From: Meloidogyne chitwoodi
Lineage: Eukaryota > Nematoda > Chromadorea > Rhabditida > Meloidogynidae
Assembly: GCA_015183035.1 (NCBI GenBank)
Contig: JACZZP010000011.1
Span: 806,001 to 870,000 of the forward strand
Direction of reading: 5' to 3'
DNA: 64,000 nucleotides
The translations under genes and the position numbers were made by a program. How positions within the stretch are numbered: the first letter of the stretch is position 1; each line of letters opens with the position of its first letter. Of the stretch, positions 35,698 through 50,500 are shown piece by piece. The notes under the pieces were generated by a model. That model was not told the origin of the DNA. It did not search any database and saw only the letters and a list, made by a program, of their open reading frames with translations.

Positions 35698-38527
35698 TAG
35701 AGTAGAATAAATAAATATTTAAAAATATTTACATAAACATGTATTTATTTTTATGCAGCTATAACTAATTTTTTTGAGAAAGTCTGACAACTAAAAAATT
35801 TTAAAATAGAATAAAAATAAAATTTAAAAAAATTATTTCAATTTTTTATTTATAAATTTAGATCAATAAATTAAATTATGAAATAAAGCTTCCAATATAC
35901 ATATAACTTTAAAAAAATATAAAAACATTTATTTTTAGTTAATGATTTGGCTCAATATTTTTACTAAAATTTTACACTAAAAGGTATATTTAGTTGAAAG
36001 AAAGAAAAAAGTGAAAAGGTAAAATGGATGGACAAAAAGGGACGGGTCGATTTTGCCGCAACAAAGCAAAACTAAGAAAAGTGTAATAAATAAATAAAAT
36101 GAAAGAGAAAAATGGAGCTAATTTATTATAAATTTCTTAGACTTTGAGAGAAAAGTCTAAATTTTGGTTAAAAAAATTTTTTATGGGGATTTATTTAAAA
36201 GCTTTATGAACATTAACAACTTTTATCCTACAAATAACTATATCATAAAAAACTAAAATTATTTAACAGTCAAAAAAAACAATGAAATTAAAACATAAAT
36301 TTCTTTTACTCGTATTTAAATAATAGTAAAATTATTTTTGTTGTGTTTGTTAATAAATATGTACATATTTGCATAAATAAATTTTAGTAAAAAATATTTT
36401 TATGTTTTTTACAATATAATCTAAATATATATTATTAAATACATACATATTATTTATAAAAATTAAATATAATAAAATTATTTAATTAATGTTAGATGAG
36501 AGTAAAATAAAAAGGATATACTATTTATAATATAAATGTAATTAAATATCTCTACTTTTGAGCAAATAACAAATTTATTTTTTTAAATCTTTTGTAAATA
36601 TATTGTGTGATGAAAAATAATTGCAAAGAAATTCTTCAATAAATCTGCGCAAGCAAATAAATAAATAAATATATATTTGTTTGTTTTTGTGATCCTAGTG
36701 GTTAATAGTGATCAATTTATTTTTTTAGCTTTTTTTACCAAATGGAAAAAATAATTAATGATTATAAAATAATTATAAATAAATTAAATAAATAAATAAT
36801 TTTACTCAAAGTGATAGATTTTTATCCTTTTTAATCTTAACAATTTCATAAAACAATGGAGAGTCTTTCTTTGTTTGGAAAATACTCTTATTTGATAGCT
36901 TTAAAATTTAATTAAAAATTTGTAAAACTAATTATTTGAATTTTATAAATAAAATATTAAATAATAAAAATTAATTATTAATAATTAGATAAGGCTAAAC
37001 AGATAATTTTGTAGTAATTAATTTTTAAAATTATTTAAATGTCAGAAAACCAATATGAATTTTGAATATTAACATATAACTCAAAATATTTATTATGTCC
37101 AAGATTTAATCTGATAATTATAAATACATAAAATTCTTTTAATATATCTCAATTTATAATCTTAATATAATTTTCCCATAAATTAAAAATAGTTATATAT
37201 TTAATTATTTCAACATTTCCCAAGCTTATTTAGAGATATTTATTTATTTATTTGGCTTCTTTCTTTTCAAAATAATTTTTCTTTTTTTTCATTTGTCCAC
37301 GATCAATCAACAAGCCATTTAGCAATCATTAACTACTACTACATAATACTATTATATTTAGTTAAAAATAATAATAAAAATATCTGACAAAAAAAGAATA
37401 TTTTTAGACTAAAAATATTAAAAAATTGCCAGTAGCAATATATTTTTATTTTTAACAAATTCAAACAGAGTTATCAAATAAAAAATTACTCAAGTTCATC
37501 GGGAAATAATCCATTTATTGGCAAAAATCCGCAAATACACTTCTTCTAAAAAATACGCATCGAAACCTAAAAAACCAAATACTTAATTAGTCTGACTGAT
37601 TTTATAATTAATTAATTACTTAACTTATTTTCCCTCTTCTTTCTCTAACTCACCCCCTAAAGCCTTTGTCATTTATCTTATTATCCAAATTATTGATTGC
37701 TTATTTATTTAATGTTAAATTATTTTTTAGTATTTTGATGACTAGAAATTAAATTATTTTTTAAAGACGATTAATCCTGCATTTTTTAAGTTCAATAAGC
37801 TTAAAGCCTAGCAATCTTATAATAAGCTTTTATTACTTAAAATTCTATAATTGAAATTTATAAAATATAATTATATTTTTTTGCAAGTTTAATCTATTTT
37901 TTGTGCTTTAAATCTGCTTAAATTACTTTAAAAAAAGCATTTAAAAAAGTTTTTTTTTAAAAAAGCTTAAATTTCTTTAAAATAAAATAAATATGTGTTT
38001 GCATTCTTTAATCGACCACTCATCAATTTGTAGTAGAATATAAAAATAAAACGTCATTTCCTTCGTGGAACTTTTTTAACATTTTTCTTATATTTATATT
38101 AAGTTATGGATTGTTTCCATTAATTGATAGAATTATTTTTTTTATTTTAATAATGTTAAGCTTTTTTCTAGGTTTATATTAGTTGATTTTCCTCTTTAAA
38201 TTCCCCTAGCATACTTCAATTTGTATAAAAATACTTATATTTAAAAAATTTTATTTTAATTTTTTTCTTAGCTTTTTCTAATTTTTATATATTTTTAACA
38301 AAATTTTAAATTTAATACAAATATTTAAATTTGAGTAAAATATTATTTAATTAATTTTAAATTAAAGAGAATGTCATAATATGTATTAAACAGAAAAATG
38401 GCTATTGGCCAAATTCGCATAATTAATTTTTAAAGACAACAATTAAGCCAAATATAATAAAAAAATCATTACATACATACATATATTTAATAATAATAAA
38501 ATAAATATTTTATTTTTTAAATATAAA
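35698..38527. other. 2.8-kb AT-rich spacer between divergent genes
   Basis: Separates alpha-catulin (minus) from the A2M/C345C gene (plus) and so holds both promoters. AT-rich; a small less AT-rich patch near 36020-36070 (GGGACGGGTCGATTTTGCCGC) stands out. No ORF, RNA gene or clear repeat was seen. Confidence 0.5.
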
Positions 38528-41500
38528 ATGATGATCTCAATTTTTGTCTATTTTTGCTTTTCATGGTTAATTATTATAATTGAATTTAATTTAAAATTAA
38601 TTTTAATTTTAATTTTATTTATATTTTAGTCTAATAAATTTTTCAAAACAAAAATCCCATAATCATTTATCAACACTTCTGCCTTCTGTTTTCCATTGGA
38701 ATACAGACAATTTTGTTTACGTTACACAAACTAAAACATCCTTGAATGATGAAGTTAGTTGTTTTAATTAAAAATAAAATAAAAACATTATTTTGAAATA
38801 ATTTATATTTTTATTTAAATATCTCATCAAATTTCTCACTCAAAAATAATTTTTATTATTTTAATTTAAAATAATAATAAATTTTTTAATATTTATTTAG
38901 TCATTAGATATTACTCTTAGAATTGAAGGAGAGAATATTTATGGAACTAAAACTCTCATTTTCAGCGAAACAATTCGGCAAAAAAGTGAGTAGTACCTTA
39001 TTTTATTAATTTTTTAACGTTAATAAAATATTTATTTTTTGGATTAATTTAAGCTTTTTTAAATTTTTTAGAAGGAATACAACAACTTTTCAATGTTTAC
39101 ATCCCTAAATTTGATTCTTCAAAAAATTTATTAAAAAATTTTTATGTCTCAGTCAATAATCATTTTATTAATGTTTTGTCAGGTGCTCCAAATTTAAATT
39201 TAATAAATTTACAAACTGACAAATTATTTTATAGGCCTACAGAAAGAAGTTTTAAAAAATATTTTTTTAATTTTTATTTTATTTAAGTTAATATTAAAGC
39301 TTTACCTTTAACAAGCAATGGTCAAATTTATAAAGGACCAATTCACTTCCATCTTTTGGTAAATTAATTTTTTTGATTATTTTTAACAGAATGTAAATAT
39401 TTATTTTAAATACTTTAATTTTTAATTATTTTCTAAAAAATTTTAAATTTTTTAGGATCCAAATGGATTTCGTATTTTTAACAAAACTAATAATAATAAT
39501 ATTGATAATAATGAAAGTATAGAATTGGAAGATGAAAGTAATTCAAAAAATACGGAAACAAATGAACAGATTAAAGGATTTATTACTGAATATTTTGACT
39601 TACCAAAGGTAAAAATAAATAAAAAAATATTTTATTTAAATAAAATAATATTTTGGTACTTTTCGACAGTGATCGGAAAGTTCCAGTTCCAGTTCCGGAA
39701 CTGGAACTATGGAACTACCAAATTTTTGGAACTGGAACTGGTTCTGGAACTAGTTCCGGAACTGGAACTGGCCCGGAACTAGTTCCTTACCCCACAATAG
39801 TTCCGGAACTGGAAGAACTGCAAAAATTCAAAAACAAGTTCCGGAACTGGAACTTGTTCCGTGGAAATTTTGGAACTTTCCGATCACTGCTTTTCGATTA
39901 TTCGAACAAATGTTAGCAAGTACTTTAATAATAATTTATTTATTAAAAGCCAATCTTTGTAAATTTTGTGGAGGAAAAGTATTAATGATTTACTGTCTCA
40001 AAAATAATTATAAAAATATTTATTTTTGAGAAAATAAATATTATTATTATTTGCGGATAAAACTTGCGGACATTTTTGTGCATATTCTAAAATTACCAAA
40101 ATATTTTTTTAAAAGTTTCTTCGTTATGGAGATTGGAAAATTGTTGCTTTTGCTGGTGATTATGAATATGATGTTTTCTCAAGTCATTTTAAAATAATAA
40201 TAAAAGTAGAAGAATATGGTTACAATTATAATAAATAATTATTCTTAATTTATTTTTATTTTAGAAATTCCAAAATTTCATGTTTTTATGAATATTGAAG
40301 AAATTTTAAATGATTCTCCCTTTTCAATTAAAATAGAAATTTATTCTAGGTATTTTATCAAAAAATATATTTTTAAATTTATTAAAATTAGATTTGCCCA
40401 TGGAATGAATGTTAAAGGTGAATTAACGCTTAGTTGTTTAATTATTAATAATAAAGAAATTGTTACTAATGAAAATATTGAAAAAGAAACAATTTCTTCA
40501 TTTTCAAAAAAATTAATTTCAACTCAAGTAATTATTTTTAATTATTTTTTGAATTTAATTTTAATTTTTAAAGTTAATAGAAGGTTATTGGTCAGGAAAA
40601 GTAAATCTTAAAAATTGTGGGATTGATGAAAAACAACAACAAAAAAATAATAATATAAAAATAATTGCTGAGGTTATTGAACAAGGATCATTTTTGTCAA
40701 ATAAAATTATTAAAGAATGGGATCCTTTTACATCTGGCTTTGAAATGGTAAAATTAATTAATTAATTAGAATAAGACCTTTTTGTTTTAAAATATTAATA
40801 AAAAATGTATAAATGTTAAAAGTGGAGAGAGAGTGAAAAATAAATATAGTTTTACTTAATCAAACTCTAACCACTAATTAGATACTTAATTAATAAAATT
40901 AAAATAGAATTAACAACAAGAATTAAGATATCTTTATGTTTAATGACTAGTTTCTTTTAGGAAAATATTTTAAGATTTTCTCAAAGATTTAGAGTCTTTT
41001 TATTAATTAAAATTATATTTATAATAATTATTTAAATTTATATATTTTAAAATATATTTTCAGATTCCTTTAAGACCAGCATATACCCGTAATACTCACA
41101 ACTTGCACGTTTATGTAAATTTAATTTTTTATATTTTATTTATATTAATTATTTTATTAGCATAAAATTTAAAAAATTAAAATTAATTAAGTTATATAAT
41201 TCTGTAATCGAAGAAGGAAATGCTGAATTAAAAATTCAATGTATTTCCGATGATCGTTCAGTAAATGGCCTTAATCAATCTTTAATTCAACGTTTGGGTA
41301 CTATTGCTGAAATAAAAGTTGATAATAGATGTATTTGTTATATTATTAAAGTAAATTAATAATTTAATTAATTAATTAATTTAATTAAGGCTAGACGAAA
41401 ATTATTTAATGGAAATTTTAGTAAAATTAAAATATTAATAATTCCATTAATTATTGACTTTAATCCATTTGATTTTTCTTTAATAGAATTAAATCAAAAT

Positions 41501-44500
41501 AAAGTAGAATATTTAGAAGGTGAAGTTATTGAAGCAAAAATTAAAAATATAAATGAAAAAACATCTTTAAATTATGCGGTAATTTTATTAAATTAATTTA
41601 TATTAATTAATTTAATTAGTTAATATGTGGAAATGGAAAAGAATTATCTTCTATTGGAAATATTAATTTAAATAATAATCAAATAAATATTCCAATAACT
41701 GAAAGAATGGGAAATGGTCCTTGTGTATTTTATGTTTATGGAATTAATGGAATAAATTCAGAAATGGTTATGGATATGAGACTTATTTTTACAAAAACTG
41801 GATTTTGTCCTAAAGAGGTTAGTTAGTTTTTTTAATTAAAAAAGTAAAATATATATTTTTTAAATTTAAATAATTAAAAATTTATATTAAAAAATATATT
41901 TAAAAAATTTATAATATTTTTTATTTATTTATTTTCTTTTTTCTTTTCCTTCTAATTTATTTAAAATTCCTTTTCTTTTTATTATTTCTTCTTCTTCTTC
42001 TTCAATTTGTTCATAAAATAATTTATTTTTATTACATTTTGTCCAATCAGTATTTAAAAGTTCATTTCCTGTTAAAGGGTTTTTAAAATAACCAAAACGT
42101 GTTAAATAATCAATTACTTCTTCTTTATAAAGTAAATTAAATCTTAATAAATAAATATTTATTTTAAATATTAAAATATTTTTTAAAAAACTGTTCAGGG
42201 TCTCTAGCCATAATAATTGTTGGTTGTTTAAGTGCTTGAGTTAATATTAAATAATTATATTTTTCATTTTTATTTATTAATGATTGTCCAACTTTTACTG
42301 GAAAATCTGAAAATGGTTTAAAAAAAATTTTTAAAGAAAATTTTTTTTTATAAATTTTTATTATTTATAGACCTAATTTAATAAAAATAATTATAAAATT
42401 TTTTTTTAATTTTCTTTTTTTTTTTATGTTTCATTCAAATAATTTCAAAAATTATTTTTTCAAAGTAATCTTTTTTTCAAAATTTTTTCTTTAAATTTTT
42501 TAAAAAATTCTATTTTTTCTTAATACTCAATTCCCTCTATATTAAATCAGAAAATTAAAAAAAACAAACAAGGGCAAGGTTCATTAGTTTGTCCCATTGT
42601 AATTAACATAGAGAAAGGATCTGGTCCATATTTTCGACCAATTCCATGAGTAATTTTAATTGACCCATTACTTGCATTTATTGAATGTTTTTTTGTTGAA
42701 AATGTTGCAAAATTTGGGCTTAGATCGAGCAATTTAACTTTTTTTTTAAAAAAAATATTTTAAAAAATTATTTTTTGAAAATATTACAATGAGTAATAAT
42801 ACAATGATCTTGTTCTATACTTGGATCATAAATCATCTAAAAATATATAATTATTTTTTAATTTAAAAAATCCTTTGACCAACCGTATACCATTTTCCCG
42901 TCATTTTTTCTACATCCAAATCATCAACGGCAACATAAAGATTTCTTTGTAATTTTTCCGCAACTTGGTCAGGATTTACTTGTTTTATTAACTTTTTTTT
43001 TTAATTTTAAAAAATTAAAAAAAATGGAAAAACTTGCTTTGTGTAATTTATCTAATGTTGGTGATGAACGACAAAGATTAAGAAAAAGTTCGAATGAACG
43101 AATAGCTGGAATACTTCGACCGGGGACGGGAACTCCACCATAATAATTTATTGATAAAATTTCTTAATTTTAATAAAATTAAAAAAATATTAAAAAATTA
43201 AATTAAATTACCTTTATTTTTTAGAAGAAATATTAAAACAAAAATAAATAAATAAATTGCTTTAATCTTTTCATAAATTATTTGCAACATTTTTTTTTAA
43301 TTTATTTATTTTTTGAGAGGATTTATAAAATAATAAATTTATTTATTTTCAATCAATTCTTTCTAAAAAAAGAATTATTAAAATCCTAAAAGAGGATTTT
43401 CAGGGAATATTAGAAAATATATTAAACGGAGAAGAATTAAATATTTATATGTGTTTGGTTGATTATTTATTTTCTTATTTTTGGTTAAATGAGAAAAGAA
43501 GAGATTTATTCTTTTTATTTTTTTAATTGTGCTAAAAGGGATTTAAAAGAATATATTTATTATTATAAATTTATTAATATCACCGACCCAAATAATTAAT
43601 TTTAATAAAAAGGGAATAGGGCAAGAGTCTTATTTTCTTTTATTTTTTTTTTAATTATTTTAAAAATTTCATTTTCTTCTTCTTAAAATAAATTAAATTT
43701 TTAATTAAATATTTAGAAATATGGATTAAAAATTCCAAACACAAATTTAACTGTTGGTGTTCCAATTAATATTACACTGAAAGCACAACCAAATTCTTTA
43801 GCTACATTACACATTTATGGTTAAAAAAAAAATTAAAAATTATTTTTATTTTTTTAGATAGTCGTTTGGATGGATTAATTAAACAATCCTCTTCTTATTA
43901 TTCCTCTACCTTAACAAATTCTTTATGGACTTTTTCAGAGTTTTTAAGTCCAGAACCAGGAGAACATTTTTTTGAAAATTTTATTTGGTTTTCAAATATA
44001 TTAGAATTGTCTAAATTATTTTTAAAAAGAAGAGAAATTTGTCAATTAGCTGGAAAACGTACTCCTCAATGTCCTATTGATATTAATGAAAATGAACAAA
44101 CTTTTGATAAAATTAAAATACCAATTTCTTTATCAAAATTTTCAACTGAATGTTTACGTGAAGTACAGGTAATTAATTAATTAATTAAATAATTATTTTA
44201 TTTTTTTATTTAAAATAATTAAAGGAAGAATGTGAACGTCAAAAAACTATTCGAGAATCTGCAAATGGATTTTTAAAAGAAAATGTTCATAATAATAATC
44301 AACAAGATAATAATTTTATAAAAACATCAGGAAATAATAATCAATTTATGTGGATGTTAAATAAAAAATCTTATGTAGAAAATAATCCTGAAAAATTAAA
44401 AAATGTTGAAATGGAAGATTTAAAGGTATTTTAATTTATTTTTTTAAATTAATTTATTTTAAAGTTATATCGAAATGGTAAACTTCAAAATAATAAAAAC

Positions 44501-47500
44501 GATAATATATTATTACGTCACTTTTTCCCTGAAGTTTGGATGTTTAATGATTTTTATATTGGTCAAATTGGAGAATTAAAATTAAATTTAAAAACTCCTC
44601 ATAGTGTAACAGAATGGTTATTTATTCCAAAATATTGGACAAATGGACGTAGAGATGTTTGTCAATTATCAAATAGAGAATCATTATTTGTTCAGAAAAA
44701 TGGTAATTAATAAATTAATTAATTTATAATTATTGGAGAATAATTAAGAGACATTTTAATATTTAAAATTCTCTCATTTATAGTTTTTATGGATGTTGAT
44801 GTTCCTTCTCATATTTATGTTAATGAAACAATTTCTGTTAAAGTAAATAAATAAAAATAAATAAATTTATTTTTATTTAATTAATTTAGGTAACAGTTTC
44901 AGCAGAAAATTTAAAAGAAAATAAAAGATTAGCAGTTTGTTTTAATGGCCTTAGCCCTTCAGTATGTGGAGATGTTGGCAGAGATGGAGTTGCTGGGGAA
45001 ATTGATTTTACACGTATAGAACTTTCAATTGATAAACCAATACTACAAAAACGCTTTTTTGTTCGTTTTTTACGTCCTGGTCTTCATAATATTTCTTTTG
45101 AGCTAAGAAATGAAGAAATATTAAAAGGACATGGATGGCATTGTCGTGACGAAAATATACAAGTAAGGGAATTAAAAAGATTATTAAATATTATTGGCAA
45201 ATGTCTAATAAGCAAAAAATTATTAAGTTTTTTGTTCTTTTTTAGAGAAGAAAATGTTATAAATAAATACGGAAAAATTTCGAACCCCGAACCCGGATTC
45301 GAACATTTTAAAATTTTATCAAAAAATCATAATATTTAGAAAGATATATATTTTAAATAATTTAATTATTTAATTCAAAAAAATAAATTTTACAAAAAAT
45401 TAAACCAAAAAAGTATTAATGTAAGGCACGAGAACAATAACCTACTCTACGTTCTCTGTCTTTCATTTTATTTTTTAATTTTATTTCTGACTAAATAAAA
45501 TATATTTTTCTATAAATTAAAAATTAGTATCATTTTTTGATATCTAAAATTTTAAATGTTTTAATTCGGGTTCGTTTTTCGATATTTTTATAATCTGAGT
45601 TTTATGTATATACAGATAATCCTAAATGGATATTTGTCTTATTCTTTTTAATTTAATATTTATTAATTAATTCTACTTTATCTCTAAAAGAGTCTTTTCA
45701 AATTTTATTAGGTATTGGATCGTATAATAAAACAAATTAGTGTTAGCAAACGTGTTGATATAGAAGAACATTTTCGTCAAATAATTGTTTATCAACGTCA
45801 AAGTTTGCCTTCAAGAACTTTAACTCTTGAAAATATTCTTGGTGAAAAATCAAGTACAAGTGAAAGTACAACAAAAGGACAATTAAATAATAATAATTAT
45901 TTAACATTACATTCAACAAAAGATATTATAAGTTATACTCAACAACAACCTTTATTAAATGATGAAGAAAATGATAATGAAGAAGAAGAAGTTGATGATT
46001 CAATGATTATTGATAATAAACAAGAAAAGAAACAATTAATAACTCAGGTTATTTTTTTAATGTTTAACGCCTTGTAATGTTTTTTGTAGGAAAGAGTACG
46101 CAAATTTTATCCGCATTTTTTATAATTACTAAATTTATTTTTTAGACAATTAAATCAACAAATTTTTTAATTTACTTTTTAATATTGGAGAAAACTGCAA
46201 TTTACATATTATTTTGACATAAAAAATGTAAAAAAAAGTTGCGGATAAAATTTGCGGACGTTTTTCTGAAAAACAGAAAATTTACCTTTAATTTTAATAA
46301 AATTAATATTTAGATTCAAATAAATCCTGGAAGTCTTCAAGTTTTTAGTATTCAAGTAGAATTTTCTAAATTTGTTGCTTCATTTCCACCAGAAATTTCA
46401 ACTCAACTTTTAGCTGCTTCTTCATCTCTTTCACATAATTCTAATCAATTTTTACAACGTTTACGTAATCGTTCTCCAATTAATTTAATTTCATCTTCAA
46501 TTAATATTCAAACAAAGAGGAAAAAACGTTCAAAAAAAGAAGGAAGGAAAAAACAAAATATTAAAGAATTACCTAAAATAGCTTTAATTAATGGAAAGAA
46601 TATTTTACAAGAAAAAGAATTAGATAGACCTCTTCAAGGTAAATATATATTTATTTTAAAGTTTTAATAAAAATTTTAATTTATAAATTTGTTTTCCTTT
46701 AAAATATTTAAATTCTTGTTTTTTTAATAAACAAAAAATATTTCTTTCAGTTAAATGACTAATAAAATAATAAATAATAATTTAAGGTTATTCATTGCCT
46801 AATTTATTAAAAGAATTATCTCAAGTTAGTTATGAATTTAAATCTTTACGAGCATTATTAGCTGGTATTGAAAGGGGTCCTTCTTCTTCTTCTAATGAAA
46901 ATAATATTTTGAATAATAATTTATTAAAAAAAGAATGGTTAGAACAAAGAGAACAGCATTTAGGCAATTTATTAGCTGAATTACTTACTTTTTCTGATTG
47001 CCAAGAAGGAAAAAAGTTTTGTGCATTTGGTGAATTTGGAAAGCCAAAAAAGCCTGAAGAACGCAATTTGGTTTGAAATAAAATTTTTTTAAATATATTT
47101 AAAAATAATAAAAATTTTAAGGTTTTAACTTCATTAGCTACTTCATTACTTTGTGAACAACGTACACCCGATGAATATGTAAATAAATAAATATATTTTT
47201 AAATAAATTAATAATTTTTAGATATGTGCTCCAATACAATTTATTGCTAATTCTGTTTTGAAAATTTTAAATGGTGAAGATGATAAAGAACAAATTATTT
47301 CAGGGCTTGATGCTTTTGCTCAATTTGTAAATTAATTAAAAATAATAATATTTTATTATAAAGTATTAATCACTCTCTCTCTCTTTTAGAATGACAAAAA
47401 GAGCAAATGGTTATTTTTACAAGCATTAATTGTACAAGTTGTTTTGGATTGTTCAGCATATGCTTGTGCCGCAGTAATTTAATTTAATTTTTATTTTTTA

Positions 47501-50500
47501 ATTAAAATTTTTCTTAATTTAAAATATTTATTTAATCCTAAAAAGAGGCATTATTTTTATATTTAATAATTATAAAAGAAAAAAAAATTAAAAAAAAAAT
47601 TAGTCATTAATAACTGAACAGTCTTCTTTGGCAAAGGAAGCATGGATGAAATTACACACCTCTTTTTATCGTTCTATTGATTTGAGTGTTGATTATGATG
47701 TACGTATTATTGCTGCATTTGCATATATGTCTACACCTGCTATTAAGTACTTTATATTTAAAATATTTTAATAAATAATTTATTTAATCTCTCCTTTTTA
47801 ACCGGAAATTTGTGATATTTTTTTGGAACTAATATATTGAAATATAAGCTCTAAAATAATCAAAAAAATTAAACAAAATTTTTTTTAGAGTTTTTCAATC
47901 ATTTATATTAGTTAAAGTATTTTTACCTCATTTTAGAAGTGAAATGCGTGCTAAACTTGCCAGTAGAACAGTAAACGATAATCAAGTTCCATATTGGAGT
48001 ATTAATGATTATTCTACTAAAAAATCAAATAAACATGATTTAATTGAAAAAAGTCTTTTAAAGGTTAAATTTTTAATATTTTATTTAAAATTAAAAATTA
48101 AATTAAAAGAGTTCTATTGTTCTTGTAAATTCTTTGGCTTTACTTGCATACACACAAAATCAGAGTATTTACCGTTTCTGGAGAAATGAATTTAATTTAG
48201 AGGCTTTAAGTAATTGGTTAATTGAACAACAAGATATTAATAGACAATATGAAAATGCTTTAGTAAATTTATTTTAATTTAAAATTAATTAATTAATTTA
48301 TATATTTTATTTTAGGACACTTTTTTTGCTACACGTGCTTTGCATCAATTTGCTGTTGTTAATGCCCAACGACAAATGAAGCAAGCTTTAATTGGAACTA
48401 TTAATGTTTTTTATTATTTATTTATTTTTTAATTAATTATTTTTTTTAGGCTAATTTTACAATTTATTCTTCAACATCTTCACAATCAAATATTAGCAAA
48501 CTTTTTAAAGATAAAGATTTACCTTTTGGAATATTTGTTGGACAAAATGTTCGCCAAATGGATTTAAAATCTAATGGAGATTCTCAGTTACTTTTAGGTG
48601 TAAAAGTACAAATTGAAAAAAGAAAACGTTCAAGACGTGACCCAAATGATATTGAACCTATAATTTTAAGTTTAAAACAAAAAAGAATAAAACCTGGATT
48701 TATTAATCAAACAGTTACTATTCGGTAATTGTATTATTTTTAAATTATTTATTTTAATTTTATTATAAAGTTGTAATTCTCAATTACTTAATTCATTGCA
48801 AATTGAACATGGAATTTTTACAGGATTTAGTTCTTATTCACATTTTGTTAATATTTTGGTTTGTTTTTTATCTTTGAAATTAATTAATTTATTTTTATTA
48901 TAGAAGGGTTCAGCTAAATTTCAAATCGAACCTCGTGTTAGTGCAACTGCAGTCCATTTTGTTTTAATGAATTTAAAAAAAGAAGTTGATGTTGTTTACT
49001 CTAGTAAATAATTATTTTAATTAATTTAAATTTAATAAATTAATTAATTTAAAATTATTTTTAATTTAATAAATTAATTAATTTAAATTAATTTTTTAAG
49101 TTTCTTTAATTGAACCAAATGGAGGCTATTTACCAGAGAATTTAGCACCAATTTCAATTAATGCTATGTATCATCGTTTGTTTTTTTATTTTTTAAATTA
49201 ATTTAAATTAATTAATTAATTTTAGATTTACCACTTGCTCAATTAATTGTTTTACCTCAAGATTTTGATTTTATTGAAGATATTTCTTTAAATACTAATA
49301 TAAATTTAACAACATTTAGTCGAAAACGTCGTTCAGTTTTAACAAATTCTGAAAAAAGTGTTCTTCCTTCAGCAATTTTTCCAGTTGCTACTTCCTTTTT
49401 AAGTCCATTAAATAATACACAAAATGAAGAAGAGAATGTTTGTTTTAATTTTCTTAAATTAATTTTAAATATAATTATTTAAATATATATTTATTCCTTT
49501 TTTTAGTCAACTTCATCAACAACAACAACACATCAATATCATCATTTTTTAAATTTAATAACTGAAAAAAGTGATAAACCCCAATCAGAGTTAATTATAT
49601 TTTTAATTTTGTTTTTTAATTATTTTTAAAAATTAATTAATATTTTTTTAATTTTTAGATTGTAGAAACAGTTTGTTTACAGACTGGAGCTTGTACCTGT
49701 GCAGAATTAAGTTGTACAGTAAAATGTTCTTCTTGTTCCAGATTGACATTTAATGAACTTTGTACGACTATTAATTCTCCAGAAGGACGGAAATTTGGTT
49801 TGTTATTTTAATTATTTTTTGTTTAAAAAATATTTTTTTAATTTTTACAAAATTTTTAAATTATTATTTATTTTTAAAAAATAACAATTTTTTTAAATTA
49901 AAATTTAATCTCTCTTTTTTAATCTCATTTTTTCTTATTTTTAGATTTCCTTTATAAAAATAATTATTATTAAAATAATAATTTTCTTTAAAATATATTT
50001 ATAAAAAATAAATAAAAATTTGTGCAATGTCATAAAATAATAATAAATCTTTTTTTTATTTTATTTTCTCTTCTCTATTTAATATATATTAATCTTATGA
50101 CTTTTTTTATTAAACAATACTAATAATAATTTTATTAAATTTTTTAAATTATTTTTTTTTTTGATAAATAATTTTTTAAAAAAGAGAACACGTAAATTAT
50201 TTTTCTAATTTTTTCTTCCTTTTATTCTTTGCTTTAAAGAATGATGATTTTAATTCTTTTTGGACTTTGTTTTTTGATTTTTTCAAAAATATTTAAAAAA
50301 ATTTTCTTTATTTATTTTTTTATTTTTTAAATTTTGTTTCGTTCTGTTAAAACATTTTTAAATGTTTATTTGGGAAAAGAAGAAAAATTAAAAAAAAAAA
50401 GAAAAATCATTGTTTAAATAAAAAAATGATTCAAGAGAAAAGTATTATTATTTGCGGATTAAGTTTATTTATTTTAATTTTTTGAAGAAAAAGTCTTTTT

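Noticed and set aside
39700..39916. ORFs encoding Glu/Leu/Thr-rich peptides within the MITE
   Set aside because: They are translations of the GGAACT repeat inside the element and have no coding meaning.
47000..48300. A hidden thioester motif in the A2M gene
   Set aside because: Translating the thioester-domain region shows no GCGEQ or close variant; ICAPIQF is the nearest Cys context and does not fit.
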